The notes: generated by a model from the sequence alone, not told the origin. Shown: positions 43,150-55,228, numbered from the stretch's first letter. The stretch: DNA of 64,000 nucleotides from Halichondria panicea (GCF_963675165.1 NC_087392.1:3803442-3867441), one strand, 5' to 3'. Program-made: numbers and translations.

Positions 43150-44770
43150 CGTTCTTCTTAAGCTACACTTTTTACTACATGCCATGAATAATCAATGAGT
43201 CCAGTGAAAGCATTATGCTATATGATTTGAATGCAGAATGTGTATGTTGTACTTCTCACTTCAAGCAAAAATATTAATAGACCAATGTCGCAAATGCTAA
43301 AATTAGAGTTGCTGATATTGCTGAGTCCCAATATTCAGGTTGATTATAATTATGAGTCCTATTCATTGTTGCATGTTTTGAACAAAAATCAACCAAAACA
43401 GAAAATTTAACGAGTTGGGTTTCCAAACACTTGCCAATACAAAAATAGTTGGTTTAAAATCTAGTCCAACAAGCTTGGTACTCAGCGCACATATCCAATA
43501 AAATTATGTATAATTATACTTGTACACATTGTTACAGGGTAAATACAATCTCTATGAAAAACCATAGGAGAAATTAAATAAAAATGAATTCTAAATAAGT
43601 CAAATCAAAAGACAAACTTGCTTCTACTGCATGCTCCTCCATACTTAATAATTATTGTGAAGTTCATTGAGGACAACCAATTGTGTGCTGTTCCAAGATC
43701 GGAGGAGATTGTAAAGTCCTCACCATGCAACTATAGGGGTTCAGAATGCGTTGCGAGATATGCTGGGATCAGATACGAAGCTGTTGTGGTTGCCACTGAT
43801 AAGTTGGTTGGAGACGCAAAAAATTGAGACGCTGTTAAACAAAACAGAATACATTTGGGTTCACTTCCACAACTCATTCCGGCTCCCAGCAACAACAACA
43901 TCGCCGGTCTACTGGACACAGCATCTGTTAATTCGCCCGATTCCTGATATGTGAAGAAATTGACATTCCTCTGAGATTGGAAAACAATGTCTTTTACATA
44001 TAATTATATAATGGCTTCAACATCAGACCGTCTCGTGAAATCACAACCAGAAATTCTTTTCCTTTCTTTTTTTATTCTTATGATCACACCTGCCTTTTAT
44101 TTAAAACAGGAATTTTATTTTATAGAAGGAAATGAATACACTTTTTTATTCCGTATAAATGCTTGTGGGCTGACGTTCGAGTATGCAGCCTGACGAACTC
44201 AGTATAATATATACCCATCTCATTCACAGTTTGAATATATTTACAGCATGTTAAATCATTTCATTTCCGATTTGACGTACAGAACTTAGTAAACTTTTGA
44301 CTGTGTTCAAGGCCCAAAAGCTTGCAGGGATGCTACAATGGGAAGAGAAAGCAAAAGATTTTTCAGTATAGATACTATACATGTATGTTATTCCCAGATT
44401 TCCAGCGAAATTAGCAAAAAAGCCAGGTTCACGGGAAAAAAGCTGCAAGTGTAAGAGTAAGCACATTCTTTCGTTAAGGTCCATCTGTTATTTCGTATCA
44501 ATTTCAATTTCGTTGCTGTAGTTCCTTTTGGTGGATGAGACTCCAATTAACAACTTGATGAGTGGCTCATCAGCTTTCTCTTGGATACACATACTTATTA
44601 TATAATTTGAGGGTTGTGTCGTCTGTGTGGCTGGTGCGTCTAGCAAACAGAAAGGTCTAATAAAAAGTCTTGTGGAAAATAATAACATTATTATTGTGTT
44701 CTCATTAACTTTAGGGAATGTTTTGAAACTGCTGTTATATGTGAAAGTATGTACATTGTACGCGAGAGAG
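43150..44770. other. Long AT-rich stretch without a recognised gene
   Basis: One + frame at about 43660-43830 (EDNQLCAVPRSEEIVKSSPC, GSECVARYAGIRYEAVVVAT) resembles the region upstream of some BEN-domain proteins, but is too short to call. The rest shows no coding signal. Confidence 0.25.
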
Positions 44771-44998
44771 AGAGTTGTAAGAATCGTGGCTATCTTCGAA
44801 CTAAATCTGTTTCAATAGTTGAGTGGTCACTCCGCCAAGGAAGATTTTTGTTGGTCGTAAATTTGGACTTGAATAGAGCCTTATCTGGTCTATACCTAGG
44901 TATTACAGGTATTACATCTTAGATACTCTGAGCCGCTGTCCTCGAGAACAACCGTTCGTAAATACCATGTATTCGATAATTGGTGGTATACTCTATAG
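44770..44998. mobile_element. MITE family D, half copy
   Basis: CACTCCGCCAAGGAAG, TTTGGACTTGAATAGAGCCT, GGTCTATACCTAGGTA and GCCGCTGTCCTCGAGAACAA match the right arm of the foldback at 61603-62143. Only one arm is present. Confidence 0.8.
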
Positions 44999-45209
44999 CA
45001 CTGTATTACTAGAACCTTTGCGAATGAGCCAAATCAGCCAGAAAATGTGACCCTTTGCGATTTAACTATTGCGCTCTGCCAAGGATCGTGTGTATTTACT
45101 AGTAATAATTTAGGTTTTGCAATTTTATTGTTGCGAATTGATCAACCCCCGCAAAGTCATAATTACGTTGATGTAAAACAGTCTAGCAAAACATTCTAGT
45201 AATGCGGTA
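44999..45209 (-). mobile_element. MITE, family A, inverted copy
   Basis: Reads CTGTATTACTAGAACCTTTG... to ...ACATTCTAGTAATGCGGTA, the reverse of 10930-11134, with the CAAGGATCGTGTGTATTTAC core. It abuts the family D half copy. Confidence 0.9.
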
Positions 45210-45643
45210 CTTCAAATGGATTTCCAGGAACTTGATATACCGGTCTTTCAACACCAAACAAAAATAGGACAAAAAATATGGCGCTTATTGTGTTAGAACG
45301 TACAGCAATAATTGTACATAGAAACTCGATTTCAATCTGCGAAATAATAACTGAAGAATATAAATTCCAGAATTTACTTGGCGCTCAATTAAATTACTTT
45401 TTGGACTTGGCGTTTCTATTATGCACCTATCAATGATATGCCCCACAACGTGGTGTAATGTATCATTTGTGTACATAGATTGTCTGTGGACCATCGACGA
45501 GCATTATAAATGAGAACTCACCATCCACCCCACCAAATAGTAGTGAGGTATATTTAATAACTCAATTATTATAAGTACTATTTATTATAATATTGTATTT
45601 TAATAGGTGACATTGAGTGGTGGACAACGTCAACTAAAAATTA

Positions 45644-46032
45644 ATGTCTCGGAGTGGCTTTCGTTTATATTCCAGTAATGACGTAAGTTTTAATTAACAA
45701 TGCTTCATTGTTTTACGGCATGATATCTTTTAATTTAATAGGACAAAACGGCATCTACTAATGATTTAAGTGACAGCTACAAGCGTCGGATTGCTATAAT
45801 ATACAAAAAGATGGCCTTAAAAGAATTTGAAAAGAAAGTGAATGAATATGCTATAGAACTGGCCCTGAATGATACCAGTTTACTGAAGAAACAAGGCGAT
45901 CTGCTGGCTCTAGCGAGACAGAAGGTAGCAGACAGTGGTTATGTATTCAAAAAAGGCACATCACGATTGAAAGCATACAGGGCACCTACTCCAAAAAGAC
46001 CTAGATACGACAAAATTATGCGAGATGACTGA
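45644..46032 (+). CDS. Small two-exon gene, unknown, Lys-rich coiled coil
   Basis: Exon 1 (45644-45682, MSRSGFRLYSSND) and exon 2 (45742-46032) join in phase 0 with GTAAGT and TTAATAG sites. The product of about 110 residues has a helical, charged middle (YKKMALKEFEKKVNEYAIEL, KQGDLLALARQKVADSGYVF) and a basic end (RAPTPKRPRYDKIMRDD). Coding-like pieces continue downstream in other frames (IEDELTDVSRMM, CEQVTEEIMSLKCRKRELLN), so the original gene was probably longer and is broken here. Family not recognised. Confidence 0.5.
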
Positions 46033-46367
46033 TGAGTCAAGTCTATTGAAGATGAACTTACCGATGTATCCAGAATGATGATATTTAAAGTTTGCCTCAA
46101 GCGGAAGCTGCAAAGAATTATAAGCTCTGTGAGCAAGTGACAGAAGAAATAATGAGTCTAAAGTGTAGGAAGCGTGAACTATTAAACGAAAAGCATTTAT
46201 TTTCACAAAATAAAAAGCGGTGTCTAAAAAGAAAGATAGCAAATTCTTCTTGTGATTTTCACCTATTACCTCTGAGCTAATTGCCACGAGTACAATGGAT
46301 CGCGTATTAATCCCGTAAATTGCGATGATTCACCACATTCCATTTCTTCTGATTCATCTTTAAACTA

Positions 46368-46837
46368 GTGATGCCTTCCCGTGGCTCATCCGATGATGCT
46401 GTGAGAAGGCATAGTCTTAATTTAGTGTATCAAGAACAGATTAAATGCAATTTATGTAACAAACAGGAACAGGTTGTTTCAAGCAATGTTTATGTGACTC
46501 TATTTCGAGGACTCTCGTTAACTGATTATATACAAGCACACACACTTTATTGTTCAAGTACTCATCTCAACCGAGTTTAAAATGCAGTAAAATGCTATAT
46601 GTTGCTTCAAATGTGCTAAGAGATGGCTCGTTTAAAGCCACACAAGTATACAAATCTGATGTAGCAATCCTACGCTTTTTGCAAATGCCTTTAGTAGCAA
46701 TACGCATAGGTACTCTTTTGAGTGGACAGCCTAAGTGGTTTATGCTTGAATTTGTAAATGGAGTTGACTATCCAAAGTTGCGAATTCGTACCGCCGAACA
46801 ATTTCAAAACTGTTTTTTTCCTATATTCATCTCGTAG
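46368..46837 (+). pseudogene. Unknown coding relic, likely same gene family
   Basis: Frames read QEQIKCNLCNKQEQVVSSNV and SKMLYVASNVLRDGSFKATQ, ending KLRIRTAEQFQNCFFPIFIS. A CNLCNK zinc-like pair is present. No family known; several frame changes. Confidence 0.35.
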
Positions 46838-47165
46838 CTAAAGTCAGACAGTTTAAATGCAGTAAAATGCTATATGTTGCTTCAAATGTGCTAAGAGATG
46901 GCTATGTAGTGCTTTCAACCTCGTTTAAAGCCACGCAAGTATACAAATCTGATGTAGCAATCCTACACTTTTTGCAAATGCCTTTAGTATGCAAATGCCT
47001 TTAGTAGCAATACGCATAGGTACTCTTTTGAGTGGACAGGCTAAGTGGTTTATGCTCGAATTTGTAAATGGAATTGACTATCCAAAGTTTGCTTTCGAAC
47101 CGTAAAATCGATCGAATTCGTACCGCCGAACAATTTAAAAACTGTTTTTTCCTATATTCATCTCG
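46579..47165. repeat. Direct duplication of a ~260-bp coding segment
   Basis: AAATGCAGTAAAATGCTATA at 46579 recurs at 46855, and both copies continue through GTGCTAAGAGATGGCT, CAAATGCCTTTAGTAGCAAT and GTACCGCCGAACAATTT. The second copy has three extra insertions: 17 bp near 46904, a 17-bp local repeat near 46990 and ~24 bp near 47090. Confidence 0.92.
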
Positions 47166-47280
47166 TAGCTCATTTTGCTGAAGCTGGTCTATTGTTAGAG
47201 TCCGACAGTAAGAAGCCTAATTCCAAAAATTACTAAAACTGGCTGGAACAGACAAAGATAGAGAGCTAATTCGATACTCT

Positions 47281-48170
47281 GTGTATAAGATGTCTGGATT
47301 AGTACCAAGTAGAGCACGCAAAGAGTTTGATTTTGATTGCATTGCAGCAAGGGCTTCTCGTGTAGAAGAATGTATTAAAGAAGCGCAAACTATCCGGGAG
47401 TCCATCGACAAGATTGCTATGATCCGTGATAAGGCTCTACTGATTACATTGGGTCTCCAGGACTGTGAACCCTGTCTATCCGATAATGAATCCAGCTGTG
47501 ATTCCAGTTGTGACTCAGAAGATAGTGAATCAGTTCCAAATGTTGACCCATCCATACACATACCTCCCCCTGAAACTCTTATTGAAATTCTTAATACTGC
47601 TCAGTATAATTGGTTCGAATTATACAAAGTTCGAAAATTGTTTGTGGTACTGATTTCAGTGAATTGTATTCGAAATCCTTAGGCTTACAAATGAGCATTC
47701 ACCGAAGGAACCTGTTAGAAAGATCATTTGCTTCGTATGAAGCTACCCTACCAGACTATTCTCAAATTCGTGATGAAAACGCTCTTAATGGTGCAACAGT
47801 GTCTGACTCTGATTGTGATGACTCAGAAGATTATGTCGGTGATACATGTTTGTGCAAGAGGAGACCCTTTACCAGACACTACAAAAGAAAAGGGATCAGA
47901 GGGTTGCAACTTATAATGGAAAGGGTTTGTCCATGGAGATTTCTTTTAAATGGGTGTGGTTCTCTTGGTTCATGGTTTAACTGTACAATCGGAAAATGTG
48001 AAGAAACATTACGAATAAAAGGAAATTCTCTAGTACAAAAGATACGCAGATTAAAAGCAAAAAAGATAGCAGAGAGGAACTTTTTGAGTCGAAAAAGGAG
48101 TAAACGAGTAAATTCTATTTTGAAACGGTTTCCAGATATCGGAAAAGCCGTTGAATCCCTTCGTTGCTGA
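47281..48170 (+). pseudogene. Unknown basic protein, two overlapping frames
   Basis: Frame one (47281 on) begins MSGLVPSRARKEFDFDCIAA and carries an acidic Ser/Asp/Cys region, then PPPETLIEILNTAQYNWFEL. A one-base shift at about 47610-47635 leads to frame two (SLGLQMSIHRRNLLERSFAS, then an acidic DSDCDDSEDYVGD, CPWRFLLNGCGSLGSWFNCT, and a Lys/Arg-rich end) with TGA at 48168. Both parts look coding. It is probably the C-terminal part of the gene starting near 45644. Function unknown. Confidence 0.45.
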
Positions 48171-48185
48171 TTCTAACATTGGGGC

Positions 48186-49290
48186 ATGCTCACATTTGAC
48201 GGAAATTTGAAACTTGATAAAAAGGTAACATATGAGAAAATACGCCAGCACCTACAAGAAAAATACAACCGTCATTTCGCTTCGAGCAAGAGCAAGTACT
48301 TGGTCATCGTATATAAACATCGCAACACTGCATGTGATTGTTTTATTGGGTATTACACCACAGGTGAACTTAGGCTGGTCGTACAAATGTCTCATGGAAC
48401 TGTTAAAGGTACGCTAAATACCTATCTTCAACAGCTTGAGTCTGGAATAATTAAATTGCCTTCGGAGCGCACTCTCACAGATTACACCCACTGGACCACC
48501 CCACACTCTAGAGTACAATAAAATCATGAGTTCGTTGAAGAAATTCTGGAGAGCGAGCTGCTCTCTAAACCACACAATGTTTCCCTGTCATGGACGAGAT
48601 GAAAATCAAGAACGACCTAGTGTTCAACAAACACAGCGGCCAACTAGGTAGTGTGAATGCTGATATCAAGAAGGATGGCAGTGCCAAGACCCTAGCTGAC
48701 CACGCCTTCGTATTCCTAGCAAGAGCTGTTTTCAAGCCAACCATCGGTGATTCCTGTGGCTCACTACTTCAGTACATCCCTTTCTCATCATTCTATAATA
48801 CTATATCCATGCAAGTATATATTTTATATCCTGTGCATGTGCATGCATGCATGGGTGTGTGCTACAACGTAATTTGCATCAGCTATAATTATACACATGC
48901 AGGCGAAAAAAATCTTTCCCATAGTTTGGGAAGTGATCAAGAGTCTAGAGCTTTATGGCATACTAGTGACCTCCCTAACCAGTGAGGGTGCTAAACCGAA
49001 CAGGAGGTTTTACCACCTGTGTCAGCCACAAGTAGAAACCTGCCCTAAAAACGTGTCAACCTACAGAGAGGACAAGGATCACTACTTCTTCTCCGATGCC
49101 CCTCACTTGCTCAAAACAACAAGGAACTGTTTCAGCAACTCTTTCTCGCATTCAAGAAGTCGGTATTATAATTAATAACTATACATAATTATAATAATAT
49201 TATATATATCCGTTGCATTGCTTTTCTAGAAAAAGGGACAAGTGATAAGTTGGAAGTCAATTGAGAGCCTGACAAAAACATCCATAATAC
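48186..49290 (+). pseudogene. P-element-type (THAP9-like) transposase remnant
   Basis: In order: SGIIKLPSERTLTDYTHWTT, a TAA at 48519, FVEEILESELLSK, a shift near 48592, MDEMKIKNDLVFNKHSGQLG (first acidic residue), a short intron (about 48811-48900), KKIFPIVWEVIKSLELYGIL, TSLTSEGAKPNRRFYHLC, HYFFSDAPHLLKTTRNCFSN and, after another intron (to 49230), KKGQVISWKSIES. This is the RNase H-like core of P-superfamily transposases. The conserved Asp before GA.xNR is Glu here. N-terminal THAP and the C-terminal Glu part are not seen. The 5' 230 nt (VTYEKIRQHLQEKYNRHF) are of unknown family. Confidence 0.75.
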
Positions 49291-49299
49291 AACACACTT

Positions 49300-50918
49300 T
49301 TTAGTTGCTAAATGAATTGACATGTACAGCAAACGCAGTTATTATCTCTAGAAAAGGTGGGCATGCATTTAATGAGGTAAGCTGCATGTCGACCTTTAGC
49401 CTGGACATGTAATTAAACTTACCTGGTGTCTTTGCTGTGACTTTGGAACAACGTCTGCAGCCAAGCGGGCAGCTCTGTTAGAAGAACAACGCTCAAAGAA
49501 ACACTTACGACTAAAGAAATACCAAGAGAAAAAAGAAGTTGGAGACTGCAAAAACCAGCCAACCAGCAGCCACACCATTTCGTTCTACCCAATCAAAAAG
49601 TCAGCATGTATGTGTATGCTCTTATCACGAGAATGTTTGCCTTCTTCTTGTAGCTTTGAGAGAGCATACATCACTTTTAGTCAAGTTTCAAGATTTCAAG
49701 TTACCTGTGATCCTCAGGTAAAGATTGCCTGAGCAGTCAATGTACAGTCCGAAAGATTATATTGACAAATATGCACCAAGCGATGGTGTTGCTACAGTTC
49801 GATATCACCAATGAATGGCAAAGTATTGATGGCAAAGTAATGACAGAGTCGAAAACGTTGAAGTCTTGGGGACAGAGGAGGACACCTACGCTGGGCCATT
49901 TTTGCTCCACACATAACGTTAAATGCAGACATTATTTTATGAAATCAAAATGCGATAGCAAGAATGTTGTTCTCCAAGTAGAAAATGCAAGTATAGCAAG
50001 AGAAAAAGCAAATCATTCACTGTCGCCATTCCTTGCTCAGAAATGGGCTGGTGCATTAGCAGTGCCGAGAACACATCAGACTCATTGCGTACAAACCAGT
50101 GGCAGAGACAAACTAATGGTTGCTGATACCTCAGACGCAACGGAGTTTCGCATTGTACGAACGAAGAAAGTTTCAAGAAGAACAAGAATTAGAACAACAA
50201 GAATCCGATAAAAATGTCGATGACTCAGAAAATACACTAACTGCTACTGATGACGAAAAAAGTTCTATACGAGAGTTGACGGACGGTCAGACAACAGTGG
50301 GTGGTAGTGAAGTACGATGGCATGGATTTCTGGGAGAAATAACAATAGCAAGTACAAGCATTATGATCACTATACTTACACAATAATTATCCAACTGCTT
50401 TTTTTGTATTGATAGGTCTTACGATGTCCATATTATCGTACTCTGGGTTTGTTGGCCACTTCCAACCATTGCCACTCCTCATGCATGCATTACATTCACC
50501 TCAGACTTACGAAGTTATGTCATCGATTTAAATTGATGACATTTTAGGAGTACGTCCGCCACAAAATCGGTGTATGGTCCGTCACAAGGAAAAGTAGCCG
50601 GTAAGAGTATACGCTAGATATATTTTTCTTCTTTTCCAAAATAACGAATACTTGTTTTTATCATAAGCACTTCACAGACTTTGTAAGTGATAAGTGAACA
50701 GTTCTAGGTATGTAATTGAATATGAATATACGTCCGTCACAGTACTTAAAATTCACCCACAACCAGCCAAAAAATTAAACAATTTTACGGAGTTGAATTT
50801 ACTGAGTGATTCTACTGACACCTGTGTTGGTTTATGCTAAGAATGATGGTGTTTCAGTAAAAATAAATCTTTGAATAGTACGTCCGTCACCACAGAATTT
50901 CCCATATAGAGACATAGT
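49300..50918. other. Spacer with weak open frames and a recurring TACGTCCGTCAC motif
   Basis: A 149-codon + frame (49762-50211) and an overlapping acidic one (QEEQELEQQESDKNVDDSEN near 50180) may be one frameshifted gene; not recognised. The motif TACGTCCG(C/T)CAC occurs near 50551, 50729 and 50879 without other similarity. Confidence 0.25.
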
Positions 50919-50920
50919 CT

Positions 50921-51347
50921 CATGAATCAGCCGCCGTTCCTTTGGAACACCGTCTGAGCACTCTTGTCATCGTTTTATGTGCCAAGGCGGAATTCCGTCT
51001 TGACCAATCAGATTGCAGAAGTCCAGTCAGGTGATGAACTTGGAGGCAGCAAAGAACTGAACTTTGCTCAACGCATTTAGACGCATGCGTAATGCATGGT
51101 AAACACTTCATACATAGAAGCTGCTGCGAAGCATAAGCAAGCCAAGCAGGGGTCCTTGGGCAAGATTTAGCACCACGAGAGAGATGCCTTCACTTGACGA
51201 TTTGTACATTTATATTTAGCAAATACGTGTGGGCGTAAGATCACAAATTTAATTACATTCCATTGGTTTTGTGAGCAATCAACATTCCATTTTGAATTGA
51301 CTCCATGACAAGAGTGCTCAGACGGTGTTCCAAAGGACTGATTCATG
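50921..51347. mobile_element. MITE with ~40-bp TIR
   Basis: CATGAATCAG plus CCTTTGGAACACCGTCTGAG at the left and CTCAGACGGTGTTCCAAAGG plus CTGATTCATG at the right. The left TIR has an 8-bp insert (CCGCCGTT). Confidence 0.9.
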
Positions 51348-51359
51348 GACTCCTATACT

Positions 51360-52180
51360 GTCAATGTGCAATTGCAGGAAGTCGATAATCTAAAAGATCG
51401 GTTTGCGTTTACCATATGCTACAGATCTTTTAGAGACGGTGGGCCACATCCCCAAAGAATTGTCCACAATATGAGATGTTCACCATTGGCACAAGAGTAT
51501 TTTTGACATAAGGGTGTTCAGCCCCTTCACGCAGAGTCACCAAAATATTTCCCTCTGTCAATGCTATAAGAAGAACGAACAGAAGAGCACACAATCAACG
51601 CATCAGAGAAGTAGAGCACGGATCCTTCTCCCCCCTTGTCTTTTCTACACCAGGAGGAATGGGACCAATAGCTAAGTTTGTATACAAGAGAATAGCCTCA
51701 ATGACAGTGCATAAATATGGCAATAGGTGTGTATACTGAGCTATTCACTGGTGCGCTCAGCAACTATATATGCACCTAAGAGGATCCACGGGCCTTACCA
51801 CTGAATTGAACCTAAACTTGAAAATATTCATTAATAACCATAAAATATTTTGTTGTCTATACATGCATTTTGTACACGTCTTTTGTTGTTCAACACACAC
51901 AACAATTAGATTCGCACAAGATGGCCTTGAAGTCCCTAAAAATGCCAGGTCGGTTCAAATGGCTCATTAATTCGCCAAATATTAAAGAGCACCTTCTATA
52001 CGTTCATCCAAAGAAGACTGTAAAATCTTTTACACAGCTGAAACATTTAGTAGCTGCTCTCAAATAGTAGCCTCAGTGAACTTTGACTCTATCATCGCAC
52101 ACGTGGCAGCACACGCTATCTTGCCTGTTACCATAGATACTGCACTGTACTGCAGCACCTGTCCTAGATCCAAGATCCCA
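51360..52180. other. No recognised gene
   Basis: A short inverted pair CTAAAAGATC/GATCTTTTAG occurs near 51390 and 51423. Short open frames (MALKSLKMPGRFKWLINSPN near 51920) are unassigned. Confidence 0.3.
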
Positions 52181-52193
52181 GTCTCATGGCCGA

Positions 52194-52500
52194 GTGTGTA
52201 GAGCAAGAGGTTCCCGAAGTTTTAAGGCATCTTTCAAACTAACAGTGGTTGAATTTTCTGAGAAAAATACTAACAGAGGAGCTGGTATAAAGTTTAGTGT
52301 TGATGAAAAGAGAGTACGAGAATGGAAGAAACAGAAAGAACAGCTGCTTTGTACACCAGCTAAGAAGAAAGGCTGGAAGGAGGAGATAGAAAAGTAGCTC
52401 TACCAGAGTTAGAAGAGGAATTTGCATCATGGATTGAGAATCTTACTTCTCTAACCAGTATTCGGAGAAAGGCTTTTGAGATGACACACCAAAGAGGTAT
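52194..52500 (+). pseudogene. pogo/Tigger-type N-terminal DNA-binding (Brinker-like HTH) fragment
   Basis: SFKASFKLTVVEFSEKNTNR, then GAGIKFSVDEKRVREWKKQK is the CENP-B/Brinker-type HTH found at the start of many Tigger-like transposases. After CTPAKKK the frame shifts and continues LPELEEEFASWIENLTSL. The catalytic domain is absent. A possible donor is at AAAGAG|GTATAA (52496). Confidence 0.7.
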
Positions 52501-52649
52501 AAATAGCCTTAACTAACTTACTAATTAATACTTATTAGCTTCCTTCTATCTATAGGTGAGGATAACTTTATGCCAGTAATGGATGGCTACTCAATTTCCT
52601 CGCTAGACATCAGTTTTCTCTGAGAAGAAGAACAACAGTGAGCCAACGT

Positions 52650-52892
52650 CGAGCGTAGGCATGCTGTACATCAGATGTATGCGGAGAGTAACATGACTTC
52701 CTGTATCTGTCATGATCAAGCTTGGAATTTGCACACTGACCAATCCAAGTGTGGGTGGTGTGATGTAATCTACTTTCTTGATAGATTATATCACCGCTTG
52801 GATTGGTCAGTGTGCAAATTCCAAGCTTGTGACAGATACAGGAAGTCACGTTACTCTCCGCATGCATCTGATGTACAGTATGCCTATGTTCG
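52650..52892. mobile_element. Long-armed foldback, ~243 bp
   Basis: Arms of about 100 bp: CGAGCGTAGGCATGCTGTAC... to ...ACTGACCAATCCAAG, then the inverse CTTGGATTGGTCAGTGTGCA... to ...GTACAGTATGCCTATGTTCG. The loop is about 40 bp. Confidence 0.93.
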
Positions 52893-53309
52893 ATACTCTT
52901 TTGGAGATATTTGCTTCTAGGTGTATCTAGCTATAGCTTCATGGTCATAATTATATTAGAGTATGTTTTGGCAATGGTATACAGTGTGCTTGTAGTATTG
53001 TGATATGGCACAACAGTGTCACTTCACAGGTATTACTTTGAGACAAACTTAGAGCCCTACACCAGATTTAAATATGGTACTGAACATTTATTTTTGTCTT
53101 TGCTTATTCTATAGAGTACATATGGCTGAAATACCGTTGAAAAAGAGAGTGTTGAAAAAGAGAGTGTTTTATATCCGTATTAAGAAAGCTGCGACTATGT
53201 GAAGTTAACTCAAAAAATTGCCCACCCTCATACAATTTGAAAACCGTAAGCACTAGGTCCACACGGGGCGATTATTATCGAGGAAATACTCTTCTTGGCG
53301 CCAAAAGTT

Positions 53310-53900
53310 CTGATGTGGAAGAAGCAGTGGGAAAAGTGCTACAAGGAATGTCAAATCTACACGCTCTAGGACACATCCATTCTAGTGAGTAATTCGCATG
53401 TACTACGTGATTCTGGTGTACGTTTATAGGAGTAAGTGTTAAGACTTGGAGAAAGAAGAAAGGTTTGTTATTCTACCTACTGTGTATTCATGGTACAATG
53501 CAGCTCCAGACAAACAAGCTCCTGTCGCTGTCGTTGATCCTGAGAGCCCAGTGAAAAGCAGCAGGAAAAATGTTACAAGCAACGTCAAATCTACGCACTC
53601 TAGGACACGTGCTGCATGTGCTGGAGAATGTACGCATATCTCATTTTTGTACATCATTCTGGTGTGCACCAATAGGAGTGAGTTACAGACTGGGAGAAAG
53701 AAGACAGGTTTGCATTGCGTACGGGCACCTACTATAATTATATTCATGGTAAAACGCAGCTCCTGACGACCAAGCTCCTGTCGCTGTCGTTGACCCCGAA
53801 GAGCCCAGTGAAAAGCAGCATAAAAGGTGCTACAACATATGAAAGGTGCTACATAGCAACGTCAAATCTACGCCCTTTAGTACACGCTGGTAACTCAAAT
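53310..53900 (+). repeat. Tandem array of a duplicated exon-like unit, ~250 bp, about 2.5 copies
   Basis: GCTCCTGTCGCTGTCGTTGA..CC occurs at 53518 and 53775, each followed by GAGCCCAGTGAAAAGCAGCA and CAACGTCAAATCTACGC. A diverged first copy (AAGTGCTACAAGGAATGTCA) is at 53335. Between them lie TATTCATGGTA.AA.GCAGCTCC segments that look like acceptor regions. The translated unit is QAPVAVVDPESPVKSSRKN. Owner gene unknown. Confidence 0.8.
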
Positions 53901-54357
53901 TTCAAAGCACATGAGGTTGTATTCATGCAAGTTATGTACAGATAATTACACCATGTGTGCACACTTTCATGGACTACAGTGGTTGAAAAATAATAGGCTA
54001 GTAATCTTTGAAGGCAACAAAAAACACTGCATGTGCATGTTTTCTAACTGTTGCTTTTAGATTCACGACCATTCCCCATAATTAAGGTAAAATCTGTTTA
54101 CCGCAGTGTGAATTAAGCTCAACGCACGGGGTAAACGTTTTATGAGCATCTTGTTATGTATGTTATTATATCTGTAGGTACACTTACAAGTATCCAATGG
54201 AGAATCATTACACTTACAAGTATCCAATGGAGAATCATTGTTTGATGACTCAGAAACAAATTCCTGCTTTGGTAAAGCGTTTTCAAAATATCCTCTGAAA
54301 ACCAAAGTGAAAATGCTTGTTATTGGTCACAGAGCCAAACAAAATCAAGGATAAACT

Positions 54358-54496
54358 GTGGCAACTTGAAAGAGCTTATAGGTATTTATACACTCAATGT
54401 GACGTAGCTGCCATGATAATGTTTGTGAATGGAGATGAATGTGCATTTCACGAATGTATAGAGGATGTTGTTGCTGATGTCGAGTTTTACATGTAA
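54358..54496 (+). other. Possible coding piece, unknown
   Basis: Open frame LWQLERAYRYLYTQCDVAAM, continuing IMFVNGDECAFHECIEDVVA and DVEFYM then TAA. Composition is protein-like; no family recognised. Confidence 0.3.
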
Positions 54497-54557
54497 AACA
54501 TAAGCTCACGTGGTGTTTTAATTAGTGACCTTTTGACATGCTGCTAACTCACAAGGA

Positions 54558-55228
54558 ATGACTCATCAAGTAAATCTCCTCCCTCTCATGTACCATCTAG
54601 AACTGGCAGACATCATGTTCTACATAAACTCTTGTAAAAACACTCTAAGATACAACATTCTGGATTATGTCACACCAACTACAGGTTACACCAGATCCTC
54701 GGACAATAATAGACTAAATGACACGTACTCACGTACAAACACTTTTTATTACAATCGTCTCCCAAGATTATGGAATAGCCTGCCAACAATCGACATGAAC
54801 CTCACAAGCAGCACTATCAAAGCCACATTGAAGAATCTCTTCTTCTTCAGCAATTTCGACTCCGACATTCCTTGCACCTTCCATTTCAAGTGCCCATGCG
54901 TAACATTCACATCTAATTGTTTATTATATAATTATGTAACCTGTTTCTACAGGCTTGCCATCAGCATTCCTAGGTCAGTGCTACATACATCATTTATTTT
55001 GTCCTGTGCTGAAAAATCATATTGATGATATGGTAAACATCGACCTCTTGATAACGTCAACTCCATTTCATAACATCGATTTTGACACACAAATGGCAAA
55101 ACATTGACCTTTATGATGCTATTTGTACAGCTAGCAGCAAGCTATTGTAATGATTGTATCTGTTGTTTTGATGTATAATTATATCAACTGTGTTCAAAGT
55201 CAATGGTAAGGCAATGAACTTTCAACTT
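54558..55228 (+). mobile_element. Non-LTR retrotransposon (LINE) 3' end, 5' truncated
   Basis: The frame from 54558 encodes LPLMYHLELADIMFYINSCK, FYYNRLPRLWNSLPTIDMNL and STIKATLKNLFFF, typical of the region downstream of the RT palm in CR1/L2/RTE-like LINEs, ending with HFKCPC. The RT core is missing, as expected from 5' truncation. The 3' end has a short ACTTTCA repeat (about 55218-55232). Confidence 0.7.

Noticed and set aside
43650-43830. BEN-domain protein fragment
   Set aside because: Similarity is to a loosely conserved region (GSECVARYAG) from memory; too short to support a call.
52675-52920. Pair of overlapping 80-codon frames on both strands
   Set aside because: Mirror images produced by the long-armed foldback at 52650-52892.
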